DNA of 64,000 bases from Aegilops tauschii subsp. strangulata (taxonomy: Eukaryota; Streptophyta; Magnoliopsida; Poales; Poaceae). This document shows positions 44,536 to 55,706 of the stretch, one piece after another; the stretch's first letter is position 1; every line of letters starts with the position of its first letter. A program made the translations under genes and the position numbers. Location: assembly GCF_002575655.3 (NCBI RefSeq), contig NC_053039.3, positions 379,045,633 through 379,109,632 of the forward strand, written 5' to 3'. The notes under the pieces were generated by a model. The model was not told the DNA's origin. It made no database searches and saw only the letters and a program-made list of their open reading frames with translations.

Positions 44536-46572
44536 ATGTCTCAAGAAAATACCAAATTGTGTGATTTTTCCAATACCAATAATAATGATTTTATTAGCAC
44601 TCCGATTGCTCCTCCCGCCACTAGTGCGGAATCTTGTGATAGTAATGCCGCTTTGTTGAATCTTGTTATGAAAGATCAATTTACCGGTACTCCTAGTGAG
44701 GATGCTGCGTCCCATCAAAACACATTCCTACAATTGTGTGATATGCAAAAGAAAAAATATGTGGACAATGATATTGTGAATTTGAAATTATTTCCTTTCT
44801 CTTTGAGGGATCGTGCAAAATTTTGGTTTTCTTGTTTGCCTCACAATAGTATTGATTCTTGGGATAAGTGCAGAGATGCATTTATTACTAAGTATTTTCC
44901 GCCCGCGAAAATTATTTCCCATAGAACTCAAATCATGAATTTTAAGCAACATGAGCATGAACATGTTGCACAATCTTGGGAAAGAATGAAATTGATGCTA
45001 AGAAATTGTCCTACGCATGGTTTAAATCTTTGGACGATTATACAACTTTTTTATGCGGGATTGAATTTCGTTTCTAGATTGCTACTAAATTGCTTGAAAA
45101 TATTATGGCAAATTATTCTCAATGGCATACCGAAAGAGCACCTACTAGTAAAAATGTTAATTAGGTTGAAGAAATTAGTACTTTGAGTGAAAAAGTTGAT
45201 GCTCTTATGAAATTGGTTGCTAGTAAAAGTGCTCCTATTGATCTTAATGATGTGCCTTTGTCTACTTTGATTGAGCAAAATAGTGAGCCCATAGATGTGA
45301 ATTTTGTCTCGCGAAACAATTTTAATAACAATGCTTATAGAGGTAATTTTAATCCTAGGCCATTTCATGGAAATTCCTCTAATAATTATGGCAATTCCTA
45401 TGGTAATTCTTACTACAATAATAATAGGAATCCCTCTGATCTTGAGAGCAATATTAAAGAATTTATCAATTCTCAAAAAGGTTTTAACACTACGATAGAA
45501 GAAAAAATGAATAAGATTGATGATAGGTCTAGAAGCATTGATAGAATTTCCCATGATGTAGAAAATCTCAAGATTAAATTTTTTCCACCTAAGGTTGATA
45601 TCAATGAATCAATTAAAGCTTTATATGTTTCTATGGATGAAAGTAAGAAGAGAACCGCTATGCTTAGAGCTAAAAGAGAATTTTGGAAAGAACATTTCTA
45701 CTGATTGCTTTGATAAAAATGATGATCTTAAAGTGATTGGTGTTTCTTCTATTGATTCCTTGTTTAGTAAGATTAAAATTGATGATAAAGGGACTGAAGA
45801 AGAGTCAACTTTAGCTAGAAGGCGTCCCGATGATTCAGTTGATCAGAAAATTGATAGAAGTGGGTTCGGAGAGGTCAAAACTTTAACTAGTGATGTGACC
45901 ACTCTTTTGGATTACAAAGACTTTAATTATGATAACTGATCTTTGATTGTATGTATTTCTTTGTTGCAATCCATGATAAATTCACCCCATGACTATGAAC
46001 AAAATAAAGCTTTTACTAAACATATTGTTGATGCCATGATGAAAGCTTTAGAAGAAAAGTTGGAATTAGAGATTTCAATTCCTAGAAAATTATATGATGA
46101 GTGGGAACCTACCAGTAAAGTCAAGATTAAAAATTATGAGTGTTTTGCTTTATGTGATTTGGGTGCTAGTGTTTCCACAATTCCGAAATCTCTATGTGAT
46201 GTGCATGGTCTTACCGATATTGAAGAATGTTCTCTTAATTTGCACTTGGCCGATTCTACTATTAAAAAGCCTTTGGGAAGAATTAATTATGTTCTTATTC
46301 TTGAAAATAGGAACTATGTGCCCATAGATTTTATTGTTCTTGATATTGATTGCAATCCGTCTTGTCCCATTATACTTGGTAGACCGTTTTTACGAACTAT
46401 AGGTGTCGTGATTGATATGAAAGAAGGGAATATTAAATTTCAATTTCCACTAAGAAAGAGTATGGAACATTTCCCTAGAACAAGAATTAAGCCACCATAT
46501 GAATCAATCATGAGGGAATCCTATGGATCAAAACCAAAGATGACAATACTTGAATCTATGCATTATGCCTAG
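44536..46572 (+). pseudogene. Athila-like gag and aspartic protease, frameshifted
   Basis: Gag begins at ATG 44536 and has the retrotransposon-gag core: LKLFPFSLRDRAKFWFSCLP, DKCRDAFITKYFPP and MNFKQHEHEHVAQSWERMKL. The frame shifts after YAGLNF near 45070. The next block (45183-45704) is Asn/Tyr-rich (NNYGNSYGNSYYNNN). A change of frame near 45690 leads to 45700-45936, ending TGA; the protease block follows at 45943-46572 with CFALCDLGASVSTIPKSL (Leu for the usual Thr after Asp, as in Athila proteases) and CPIILGRPFLRTIGVVIDM. At least two frameshifts and one stop break it. Polymerase domains are absent. Confidence 0.85.
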
Positions 46573-46597
46573 CTAAGGGCATAAAACGATAGCGCTT

Positions 46598-46615
46598 GTT
46601 GGGAGGCAACCCAAT
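46598..46615 (+). other. Conserved TTGGG/CCCAA hairpin after protease
   Basis: GTTGGG, a GAGGCAA-like loop and CCCAA follow the protease stop by about 25 bases, as at 25913 in the related element. The position suggests a splice, packaging or translation signal rather than chance. Confidence 0.6.
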
Positions 46616-47202
46616 GAATAAATTTTATTTTTGCCTTTTTCTTTCTGTTCTTGAGTGTTTGCACAATTATGCTACTGTTATGATTTGTTTTTTATGTTTT
46701 AATAAGTGTTTGTGCCAAGTAAAGCCCTTGGGATCATGTTTGGTGATAGTTGATTTGATCTTGTTGAAAAACAGAACCTTTTGCGCCCAGTCGAAGAATT
46801 GTTAAAAATCACAGAAGCGTCATAAAATTCTGAATTTCTTACATAAGATTGATATACAAATTGCCTACGTTGCCTTATTTTTCAGAATTTTTGAAGTTAC
46901 ATAAGTATGGACAAAGTCTAGATTACTGCAGGTTGTTCTATTTTTGACAGATTCTGTTTTCTTTGCATTGCGTGCTTATTTTGATGAATCTATGGTCTGT
47001 ATCGGGGGTATAAGCCATGGTAAAGTTGGAATGCAGTAGGTATAATGCAATAACAAAATATGAACGGGTTTGCAACATTACTTAGAGTGGTGATTTGCTT
47101 TATTATACTAACGGATCTCATGAAGGTTTTGTTAAGTTTTGTGTGATTGAAGTTTTGGGTGAGATCACAATGAATGAAGGAATAAGGAGTGAAAATAGCC
47201 TA

Positions 47203-47286
47203 AGCTTGGGGATGCCCATGGCACCCCAAGTTAATATTCAATGAGAACCAAGAAACTAAGCTTGGGGATGCCCCAGAAGGCATTCC
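47203..47286 (+). repeat. AGCTTGGGGATGCCC copies in Athila-like element 2
   Basis: AAGCTTGGGGATGCCC at 47203 and 47259, followed by GGCACCCC and GGCATTCCC respectively, repeat the polypurine-tract word found before the 3' LTR at 49069-49081. Confidence 0.75.
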
Positions 47287-47480
47287 CTCTTTCTTGTAAC
47301 GACCATCGATAATTTTACTTGGAGCTATATTTTTATTCGTCACATATCATGAGTTTTGCTTGGAGCGCGTCTTGTATTATATGAGTCTTTGCTTGTTTTA
47401 GTTTTTAGTTTGTAACAAGTATCCTTGATGGACACACCTATTTGACAGAGCCCAAATTATGCTATGATTTGTTAGAATTT

Positions 47481-47751
47481 CTCAATGTGCTTCACTTAAA
47501 TTTTTTGAGCCATGGAATTGCTCTAGTGCTTCACTTATATCTTTTTTGAGCACGGTGTGCTTTAATATTTTTGAAGAAATACTCTCATGCTTCACTTAGA
47601 TTTATTTGAGAGTTAGCAAGAAATTCTCTCATGCTTCACTTAGATTTATTTGAGAGTTAGTAAATATTTGAAGATCTGTCATGCTTCACTTGTATTATTT
47701 TGAGAGATGAAAATCTTTATGCTCATGTTCTTCACTTGAATTTGTTTGAGC
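47481..47751 (+). repeat. Array of six hairpins with constant TTCACTT loop and differing arms
   Basis: Arms are CTCAA/TTGAG (47481-47509), TGCTC/GAGCA (47519-47552), ACTCTCA/TGAGAGT (47581-47613), CTCTCA/TGAGAG (47626-47656), TCTGTCA/TGAGAGA with one mismatch (47675-47707) and GCTCA/TGAGC (47721-47751). The loops all contain TTCACTT followed by an A/T-rich run. Arm sequences change between copies while pairing is kept. Confidence 0.75.
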
Positions 47752-47759
47752 TTGTCAAA

Positions 47760-49081
47760 AGCAATAGCAATATATGAAATTAGTCCCAAAGTGATAGATA
47801 TTCAAGAGGGATATAATAAAAACTTTCATGAAGATCATTAGACAAAATAAACTTGATTCTTTGTAATAGTTTTGAGATATGATGACAGTAATATGTGAGT
47901 CATGTTGATGAGTAATTATGCTTTAGTAAGAATATTGGTGTTAAGGTTTGTGATTCCCTTTGCAAGCACGAAAGTCAATAGTTATGCAATGAAATTACAT
48001 CCTACTTGTGGTGCACTATTCGGTGTTAGTTATGCTTAATGCTCGTTTATGAGAATTTTTGTTTGTTGGTTGGTTGCTTCTCAATATTTTTGCTAGCCTC
48101 CACTTGTACTAAGTAGAAATAGTACTTGTGCATCCAAAATCCTTAAACCCAGTTTTGCCATATGAGTCCACCATACCTACCTATATGCGGTATTCCTTGC
48201 CGTTCTAAGTAAATTTGTATGTGCCAACTCTAATTTTCAAAATGAATTTCCTTTTTGTGTGCCCGTACCGCTCATGAAGCGGCAGGGGGGTGGCCAATAT
48301 TTTCCATGCTAGATGTGTTATTCTCAAGATGAGTGTTTATTCACTTGTCATTTCATGAGAGTATGACGGTAATAGGGATGCCCAATCCCAAAATGAAAAA
48401 GAAATTTACTTTATGTTGTCAAATAATAAATTCCTTGGAAAGTGTTGGTATGGACGGTACCCGTGGATACGGCCAGCCGTGGAGTGTGAAAGTATGGTGG
48501 AAAAAGGAATAAACTTTATTTTATGTTTGGGAACCGCCTATGATATATCTAGCATGGAAAGTATTGGGAATTACTCGGTCTTTTTCATTGACGGGAAAAG
48601 CATGCCTCTCAAAAAATTTATCTCTTAATTTTTGCTTTGAGCTCTGGTACCTCTACAAATCTCTGCTTCCCTCTGTGAAGGGTCTATCTTTTTTACTTTT
48701 ATGCAATTTTTATTTTTATTTTGAGTTTCCATCTTCTCTTATAAAGCACCAACTAGGGAGCACTATGATCGTACTTGAGCATTGGATGTAGCTAATATAC
48801 GAGTGTGTTTATTGAATGGATCAATGATTGAGCATGATAGGCTAGGGATAACTTTCTTGAGTGTTGATATTTTGAAAGACATGGTTGCTTGTTGATATGC
48901 TTGAGTATTGAAGTCTTCATGTCAAAACTAGACTATTGCTTTGAATCATCTAAAAGTCCAAATGTCCATGCTACAAAAGAAAATAATATGTGATGAACAT
49001 GTTAGGCAGCATTCCACATGAAAAATTCTATTTTTATCATTTACCTACTCAAGGACGAGCAGGAATTAAGCTTGGGGATGC
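47760..49081. other. 3' noncoding region of Athila-like element 2
   Basis: No supported gene. The stretch contains CTCTGCTTCCCTCTGTGAAGGG, also found in element 1, then CTACTCAAGGACGAGCAGGAAT and the polypurine tract AAGCTTGGGGATGC ending at the LTR. Confidence 0.6.
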
Positions 49082-50635
49082 TGATATGTCTCCAACGTAT
49101 CTATAATTTTTTATTGTTCCATGCTGTTATATTATCATTCTTGGATGTTTTACAATCATTTTATAACAACTTTATATCATTTTTTGGGACTAACCTATTG
49201 ACATAGTGCCTAGTGCCGGTTGTTGTTTTTTTCTTCTTTTTTACTTCGCAGAATATCCCTATCAAACGGAGTCCAAGCGCAGCAAAACTTTTTGGAGATT
49301 TTTTGGACCAGAAGACAACTTGGGAGCCAAGAAAGCACCTGGGGGAGGCCCACGGGGCCCATAAGACACCAGGGTGCGCTAGCGGCCCCTAGTGCCCTGA
49401 TGGGTTGTGGGGCCCACGGGGGTCTCCTCCACCGCCGCTCAGCTCTATAAATACCTAAATATTCCAGAATCCCTAGGGGAGTCGGCGAAACACAATTTCA
49501 GCCGTCGCAAGTTCTAGAACCAGGAGATCTAATCTAACACGATCACGGAGGGGTTCATCATCCTCATTGGTGCCTCTCCGATGATGCGTGAGTAGTTCAC
49601 CATAGACCTACGGTTCCGTAGGCAATAGCTAGATGGCCCCTTCTCTCTTTTTGATTCTCAATACAATGGTCTCTTGGAGATCTATTTGATGTAATGACTT
49701 TTTGCGGTGTGTTTGTTGGGATCCGATGAAGTTCAAGTTTATGATCAGATCTTGAGTCTTCTTTGATCACTAATATGCATGATTATTTATACCTCATATT
49801 TCTTCTTCGAATCTTTGGTTTAGTTAGGGCAACTAGATCGACTTTTCTTGCAATGGGAAGAGGTGCTTTGTGATGGGTTCAACCCTACGGTGTCCTCACC
49901 CAGTGACAGAAGGGGTAGCGAGGCACGTATGTATCGTTGCTATTAAGGATAACAAGATGGGATCTATTCCTACATGAATGTATCTTGTCTAAATCATGTC
50001 ATTGTTCTTATTGCATTACTCCGTTTCTCCATGAACTTAGTACACTAGATGCATGCTGGATAGCGGTCGACGTGTGGAGTAATAGTAGTTGATGCAGAAT
50101 CGTCGCGGTCTACTAATCTTGGACGTGATGCCTATATATTGATCATTTCCTTGGATATCGTCATAATTATTTGTTGTTATATCAATTGTCCAATAGTAAT
50201 TTGTTTACCCACCATGTGCTATTTTCTCGAGAGAAGCCACTAGTGAAATCTACGGCCCCCGGGTCTATCTTTTATCATGTTTGCTTTTCGATCTATCTTT
50301 TGCCATATCTGTCTTCAGATCTATTATATCAAAAACCCAAAAATACCTTGTTGCACTTTTTATTTATTTATTTTATTTCGTGTTTTTACAATATCTATTT
50401 ATCCAAACTCATACAAATTAATCTATCTTTTTACCGAGGAGGGAATGACAACCCCTCTTACGCGTTGGGTTGCGAGGATTTGTTCTTTGTGTGTAGGTAC
50501 CATTTACATAGTGTTGCTTGGTTCTCCTACTAGATTGATACCTTGGTTTCATAACTAAGGGAAATACCTACCGTAGCTGTACTGCATCATCCCTTCCTGT
50601 TTGGGGAAATACCGATGCAGTTTCAAGACGCATCA
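49082..50635 (+). repeat. Athila-like element 2, 3' LTR
   Basis: 1554 bp, starts TGATATGTCTCCAACG and ends AAGACGCATCA. Contains CTCTATAAATACC (TATA, 49442-49452). Confidence 0.95.
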
Positions 50636-51025
50636 AGCCACGAGTGGGCCACAAGCTCATAGGGCACGCCCCAGGGGGGCACCCAGCAGGCTTTTGGGCC
50701 CCTCGTAGCCCCCTAACCCCAATTCCAGCTCTATAAATACCCAAATATTCCCCGTACACCAAAGGGCACACCAAAAATACTTTTCCACCGCCGCAACCTT
50801 CTGTTCTCGTGAGATCCCATCTTGGGGGGCCTTTTCTGGCACTCCACCAACCTTGTTGCCCTTCCGATGATGCGTGAGTAGTTTAACACAGATCTACGGG
50901 TCCATAGCTAGTAGCTAGATGGCTTCTTCTCTCTCTTTGATCTTCAATACAATGTTCTCGTCGATGTTCTTGGAGATCTATTCGATGTAATCTTCTTTTG
51001 CGGTGCGTTTGTTGAGATTTGATGA
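50636..51025 (+). repeat. Older Athila-type LTR, first surviving piece
   Basis: Mid-LTR sequence with CTCTATAAATACCC, CCGATGATGCGTGAGTAG and GATCTATTCGATGTAAT in the same order as other Athila-type LTRs here. It is interrupted at 51025 by the chromovirus; GATGA (51021-51025) is the left target copy. Confidence 0.8.
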
Positions 51026-53713
51026 TGTAACATCCCAAATTTTCAATTTGGAATGTTATACATTAGATCATCATGCATATCATATTTTATTGCATTTTGA
51101 TTTGCGATTCTAGAAATTTCACGCAACTCAAGGACCCACGGAGAGAGTTGGGGATTTCGTTATTTTCATATTTGGGTTTTCTCAAATTTTGAAAATAGGA
51201 TCATTTGTTTTAATTATTTTTCTCTCCGAAAATATTTCATATCAAAATATATGAGAGGGGATAAAATGACTTCTCCACAAATAATGAAATATTGGAGGAA
51301 AAATATTAAAAACAAATATTTGATTTTATTTGATTTTATTCGAATTAGGAAAAATACGAGTTTTTCTAAATTGCATTTTAGGCCCAAATAAATGTTCATC
51401 TTATCAGGCTTATTTTTAGAGGACGGGGAAATTTTATTTCGGGATTTTTGGAGTCCGTTTAGTGTTTTTTTTCTTACTTTTTCTGCACGTCCGAATCTTT
51501 TTTATTTTTTAAAAAAGTCAACCGCCTTACGGGCCGTGTCCGACCCGGACACCTCAGCCCGGCCGGCCTTTAAAGCCACGGCCCGAGCCCCGCCTCAGCC
51601 CAAGTCGCCGCCGCCCCGAAACCCTAGCCGCCGCCACCGCCCCGCGTCGCCCCGCCACCCGCCGGAGCCCCGCCGCCGCCCGCGTCGCCCCGTCGCCCGA
51701 CCCGCCACCCGCCGGAGCCCCGCCGCCGCCCGCCGGAGCCCCGCCGCCTCTCGCCCGACGCCGCCACCCGCCGGAGCCGCTCGCCGCCGGAGCCGTCAAG
51801 CGAACCGAGGTAGCCGCCGGTTTTTCTCGAAAAACCGTTCGGTTTTATTTCGAAACCGAGATGCCTTTTTTTATATTAGATCGGTTTATTTTTTTCCGGT
51901 TTAGTTAAATAGCGAATGCCCGTTCATTCGTTCGTTTTAACGAACGGTTTTCGTTTTTTGTCGATCGTTAGCCTGTTCGTCAGTTTTTCTTTTTCTCGGA
52001 TTTTCCGCGATTATTTCTGATCGCGATTTCCGATCTGTTTTTCGTTTTAGTATAACTTTTCGCTCGTTTATCGGAATCAGGCGATTCAAGCGCCTAGAGT
52101 TTTGTCTCGAAATTCTCTTTCCATTTAACCAACTCAAACAAGTTTTTGCTACTGTAAAATTTGACTTAGATCCAGATTAGTAAACGAAGCTTGTTTCTTT
52201 CGCCGTTTGACCTTCGTTGCTTCGTTTGAATTGATTCTTTTTGCAAACCAGAGTTCTTAAGTTGAACTTTCTGGTTAGATCTCTTATTTTGAGTTTTATT
52301 CGTGCACCCTTGCTTGATTACTTATGTATGTATTGTTTGTTTGCGATAGAGAACCCGGAGTGCAAAGCGTGCTACTACGAGTCTCTAGGTTTCACGGATC
52401 ATCAGCAAGGCAAGTAACACTTTGATCATACTTTTCATCACCCAGTTTTATTACATTAGATCATTCCTCAAACAGTTGCATGATTAGGATCTGATTAATA
52501 TGTGGGTTTTGGGAAGTAGATGAGGTAGTACCTATTGTCATGTTTACTATCAAACCTTTGGGAGTTACTTCTATGTTTGCTTTTATTGCTATGCTATGCT
52601 CGTAGACGTGGATTGGGTTTGAGTGAATTCTTCATGATAGATGTGAGATTATTAATTTATGGTTCAACTTAAGGTGGCTACTTTAATTTACATCTAGGTG
52701 GATTGAGGCACCTGGAGAAACCAGTGTTGCCTGTATTTTTGGATATCCCGGAGTACCCGTGTGATCATCCTATGGACCGCACCCAGACTCAAAGGGATCA
52801 TGAGATTATTCATGCTAGAAACTTCCGTGTGCAGCCACAAGCTATTATGGGCTCTAGCATAGTTGAGTAGGTTACATGACCTCTTCAGGAGGTGGGCTAG
52901 CAGATGTAGGGGAAAGTAGGGCTAACTGTCCACCCGGAGTAAAGAGTAGTGTTTCTGAAAGACTGTGTCTCGGTCATCCGTTTCTCAAACACCATGTAGT
53001 GCGAGAAATCAAGCGGAGGCGATCGAGTCTTGTGGGGAAAAGTGCGCAAACCTCTGTAGAGTGTACGAACTAATCATGATTAGCCGTGTCCCCGGTTATG
53101 GACATCTTGAGTATCTAGTTCTTGGATTATCATGTGAATCTCATCATCATGTTACTTAATTTAATTTGATTGGGTTAATCACGTTCTTAATTGGGGTTGA
53201 GTTGGTGGTACCTTCTCAATGTTTAACAACCACCATGATAGTTAAATAAAATTTATTCCTTTGTTGTAGGGAAAATTTGGCTTTTCGCAAAACTGTAACC
53301 ATAGAGCTTTCCACCAGCCAAATATGCATGTAGTGATAGCATTATTCTGTTCATTACTCTCTATGTGTTACTTTGCCAGCATATTCCATGTGCTGACCCG
53401 TTTTCGGGCTGCAACGTATCATGTTGCAGACTTTTCAGACGACAAGTAAGGAGCCTTAGGTCGTGGTCTTATACTCAGTGATGCCGTTGGAGTTGATGGA
53501 CTCACTTTATCTTCCAAGCCTTCCGCTATTATCGTATTTTAGATGGCCTTAAGCCATATTTATTGTATTGAGTTCTCTTGAACTATTCGATGTAATAAGT
53601 GTGTGATTGCTACTCTGTTATAAATCCTTCAAAGTACTATGCGTGTCAGCATTACCGATCCAGGGATGACACTGATGCACAGAGACTAGACTGTTTGAGG
53701 TTTGGTCGCTACA
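51026..53713 (+). repeat. Chromovirus 5' LTR, full length (2688 bp)
   Basis: AT-rich start, a GC-rich gene-leader-like tract (51540-51810), an exon-like stretch near 52350, then AACATTTTT-free AT-rich sequence to GTCGCTACA. TGTTATAAATCC (about 53617) could be a TATA box close to the LTR end. Confidence 0.95.
51540..51810 (+). other. GC-rich, host-leader-like tract within the chromovirus LTR
   Basis: The tract resembles a plant 5' UTR and first exon: GAAACCCTAGCCGCCGCCAC, then repeats of CGCCACCCGCCGGAGCCCCG. It is strongly GC-rich in an otherwise AT-rich LTR. Open frames here are compositional. It may be the LTR's own CpG-rich promoter/leader or captured host sequence. Confidence 0.5.
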
Positions 53714-53717
53714 GAGA

Positions 53718-53729
53718 TGGTATCAGAGC
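53718..53729 (+). other. Chromovirus primer binding site
   Basis: TGGTATCAGAGC lies 4 bases after the 5' LTR and complements initiator tRNA-Met. Confidence 0.9.
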
Positions 53730-53813
53730 ACACACTGACTATAGGACACGACCACTAAGCTAAAGCCCTAGATCACTACTCTCTTCTCATTTCTGACTCC
53801 TCTCCTTTCTACA

Positions 53814-54509
53814 GAGGATACACCTTTTGGACGACACTTGAAGGAAGTTACTAAGTACCTGAACATCGGAATACCAAGCTTCACCGAAACCTACAATGCC
53901 ACACTACCAGAAGAGGAGCGCTGGATGATTCAAGTTCAAGTTCCAGGATGGACGTTCACGCCAATCACTGAGCCCATAGAGTTTTCCTTTGATGCACCAA
54001 CCTGGAGTCTAGGAAAGAGCATGGCAGCCCACATCACCATGGGACGCATTGGAGAAGTGTACCACAATGATCTCAAGGATACTATCTATCAGATTTGCGG
54101 GCGCCGAGACGAGCAATGGGAGAAGATCAGTACCAGGAAGGATAGATCTATTGCAACTTTCATCCAGGAGTTAAACCAGCACATTCGTCGCCAGGAGAAT
54201 CAGATGTGTGCAGACATGATAGAACTGAAGAAGGCAAAGACTAGGATCCTGGAACTGGAGGAAGAACTCAAGGCTACACGCGAGGATTATATGGAGGAAA
54301 TCGTCGCACTAGTGGAGAAGAATGGCGACCTGACAAAGAAGCTAGGAGTTTTCATGGGAGACCCAGCACCAGGAGGAGATGATGACGATTCTACTTGCCT
54401 GGAGAATTACATCATCATTGACGACACCGACTCGGACCCCAGTGAGGATGATTTGGAGGATGAAGCCGGAGCAGATATCATGGGGTCTTCGACTGAGCAA
54501 TTTTTCTAG
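53814..54509 (+). CDS. Extra ORF before gag: dsRNA-binding-like N-terminus, coiled coil, acidic tail
   Basis: The frame is open from 53772 and ends TAG at 54507-54509. The first ATG in frame lies inside the fold (MIQVQVPGW), so the true start is probably spliced: TCTCCTTTCTACAG ending at 53814 is a strong acceptor. Residues after it (GRHLKEVTKYLNIGIPSFTE, ERWMIQVQVPGWTF, APTWSLGKSMAAHITMGRI) follow the helix-strand-helix order of a double-stranded-RNA-binding domain; this is inference from pattern. A heptad-rich coiled coil follows (ELKKAKTRILELEEELKATR), then an acidic C-terminus (DDTDSDPSEDDLEDE). It is uninterrupted, so it was recently under constraint. It lies between the primer site and gag in the same orientation. 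No established function is known to me. Confidence 0.7.
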   Translation, partial: EDTPFGRHLKEVTKYLNIGIPSFTETYNATLPEEERWMIQVQVPGWTFTPITEPIEFSFDAPTWSLGKSMAAHITMGRIGEVYHNDLKDTIYQICGRRDEQWEKISTRKDRSIATFIQELNQHIRRQENQMCADMIELKKAKTRILELEEELKATREDYMEEIVALVEKNGDLTKKLGVFMGDPAPGGDDDDSTCLENYIIIDDTDSDPSEDDLEDEAGADIMGSSTEQFF

Positions 54510-54707
54510 TATACCACCAAATTAGTAGTAGTATTCCACCATGTATATATTATAGTCCAAGCACTTTGTAACGATAGTTAGATCGATTGTATGCCTTGTT
54601 TGAATTGATTGGAGTGATATGATTGTGTTTGTGTCTTGTGCATATGGGTAGTGTTTTCCCTCTAGACCTCATTCTATTCTATTTTCTCATCTTTTCTAAA
54701 CCATCAG

Positions 54708-55706
54708 ATGCCTCCGAGACGCGACACCGGATTTGTTTTCCCACCGGAGATCGCTCAGTTGATTCAGCAGCAGAATGCCCTGATGCAAGTGCTAGTTCAA
54801 AACCAAGGCAACAACAACAACAAACCACCACCACCTGTTGATCACTTAGCCCGATTTCTTAGGTTGAATCCGCCGGTGTTTTCCAGTAGCACCGAGCCGA
54901 TTGTGGCAGATGATTGGCTCCGCAAGGTTGGAAGGGAGCTGACCACTGCAGGATGCACAGATGCGGAGAGAGTGCGTTTTGCCGCACATCAGCTTGATGG
55001 ACCCGCAACATCATGGTGGGAGAATTACACAGCCACTCACCCCATTGACACTGTCACGTGGGACCAGTTTCAGCAAGCTTTCCGTACTGCCCATGTTTCA
55101 GCAGGAGCTATGGCCATGAAGAAGCGTGAGTTTCACAACTTACGCCAAGGAGGACGTACCGTTGACCAGTACGTGGAGGATTCTAGTAAGTTAGCACGTT
55201 ATGCCCCAGATGACGTTGCTATGGATGCAGCTAAGCAGGAGAAGTTTCTGGAAGGACTGAATGATGAGCTGAGCATGCAATTGATGGTGGCAACTTTTAA
55301 CAACTACCAGGAGTTGGTAGATAGAGCTCTCATGATTGAAGGGAAGCAGCAACAGATTGAGAGACGTAAGAGGAAGTATGGACAAGGAAAGTACAGTACA
55401 GGAGCTCACCAGAAGCCTCGTTTTACCCCGAACTCGGGAGGACACCTTCAGCATAACCATGGAGGTCGCAATCACAATGGAGGAAGTTCGCACAATCATA
55501 GTGGCCCCAAGAATGGCAATGGGAACGGAGGAAGCAACGGACAGAACCGTACCAACCCATCAACCCCAGCCAAGAGGGATCTAAGCCACGTTACCTGTTT
55601 CAAGTGCCAGAAGACTGGACATTATGCCACTGATTGTCCAGAAGCAAAGAATGGAAATGGCAATGGAAGCTCGGGGAAGAAGCCGAACCCTTTCAACAGG
55701 GGATAG
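54708..55706 (+). CDS. Chromovirus gag
   Basis: 332 codons from ATG 54708, directly after an acceptor-like CCATCAG, to TAG 55704-55706. Contains the gag core (ADDWLRKVGRELTTAGC, VRFAAHQLDGPATSWWENY, MKKREFHNLRQGGRTVDQY, KFLEGLNDELSMQLM), a basic Gly/Asn-rich linker and a CCHC zinc knuckle, CFKCQKTGHYATDC (about 55599-55640). It forms the particle and binds RNA in this family. The frame is intact. It is in the same frame as pol and is separated from it by one UAG only. Confidence 0.9.
   Translation: MPPRRDTGFVFPPEIAQLIQQQNALMQVLVQNQGNNNNKPPPPVDHLARFLRLNPPVFSSSTEPIVADDWLRKVGRELTTAGCTDAERVRFAAHQLDGPATSWWENYTATHPIDTVTWDQFQQAFRTAHVSAGAMAMKKREFHNLRQGGRTVDQYVEDSSKLARYAPDDVAMDAAKQEKFLEGLNDELSMQLMVATFNNYQELVDRALMIEGKQQQIERRKRKYGQGKYSTGAHQKPRFTPNSGGHLQHNHGGRNHNGGSSHNHSGPKNGNGNGGSNGQNRTNPSTPAKRDLSHVTCFKCQKTGHYATDCPEAKNGNGNGSSGKKPNPFNRG

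Larger units (their letters stand above)
43703..50635 (+). mobile_element. Athila-like Gypsy element 2 (gag and protease only)
   Basis: A truncated 5' LTR (43703-44312), primer binding site (44324-44340), broken gag-protease ORFs (44536-46572), a 2.5-kb noncoding 3' region and a full 3' LTR (49082-50635) are in order. No reverse transcriptase or integrase is present, so it is non-autonomous though less reduced than the element at 23285. The 5' LTR was cut by a minus-strand Angela insertion. The right edge abuts an older LTR of similar type at 50636; its target duplication cannot be checked because the left flank is missing. Confidence 0.9.

Noticed and set aside
51554..51904. Host gene first exon with AAACCCTAGCC leader
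   Set aside because: The tract is inside a complete LTR bounded by a target duplication and lacks a coherent ORF; kept as an LTR feature only.
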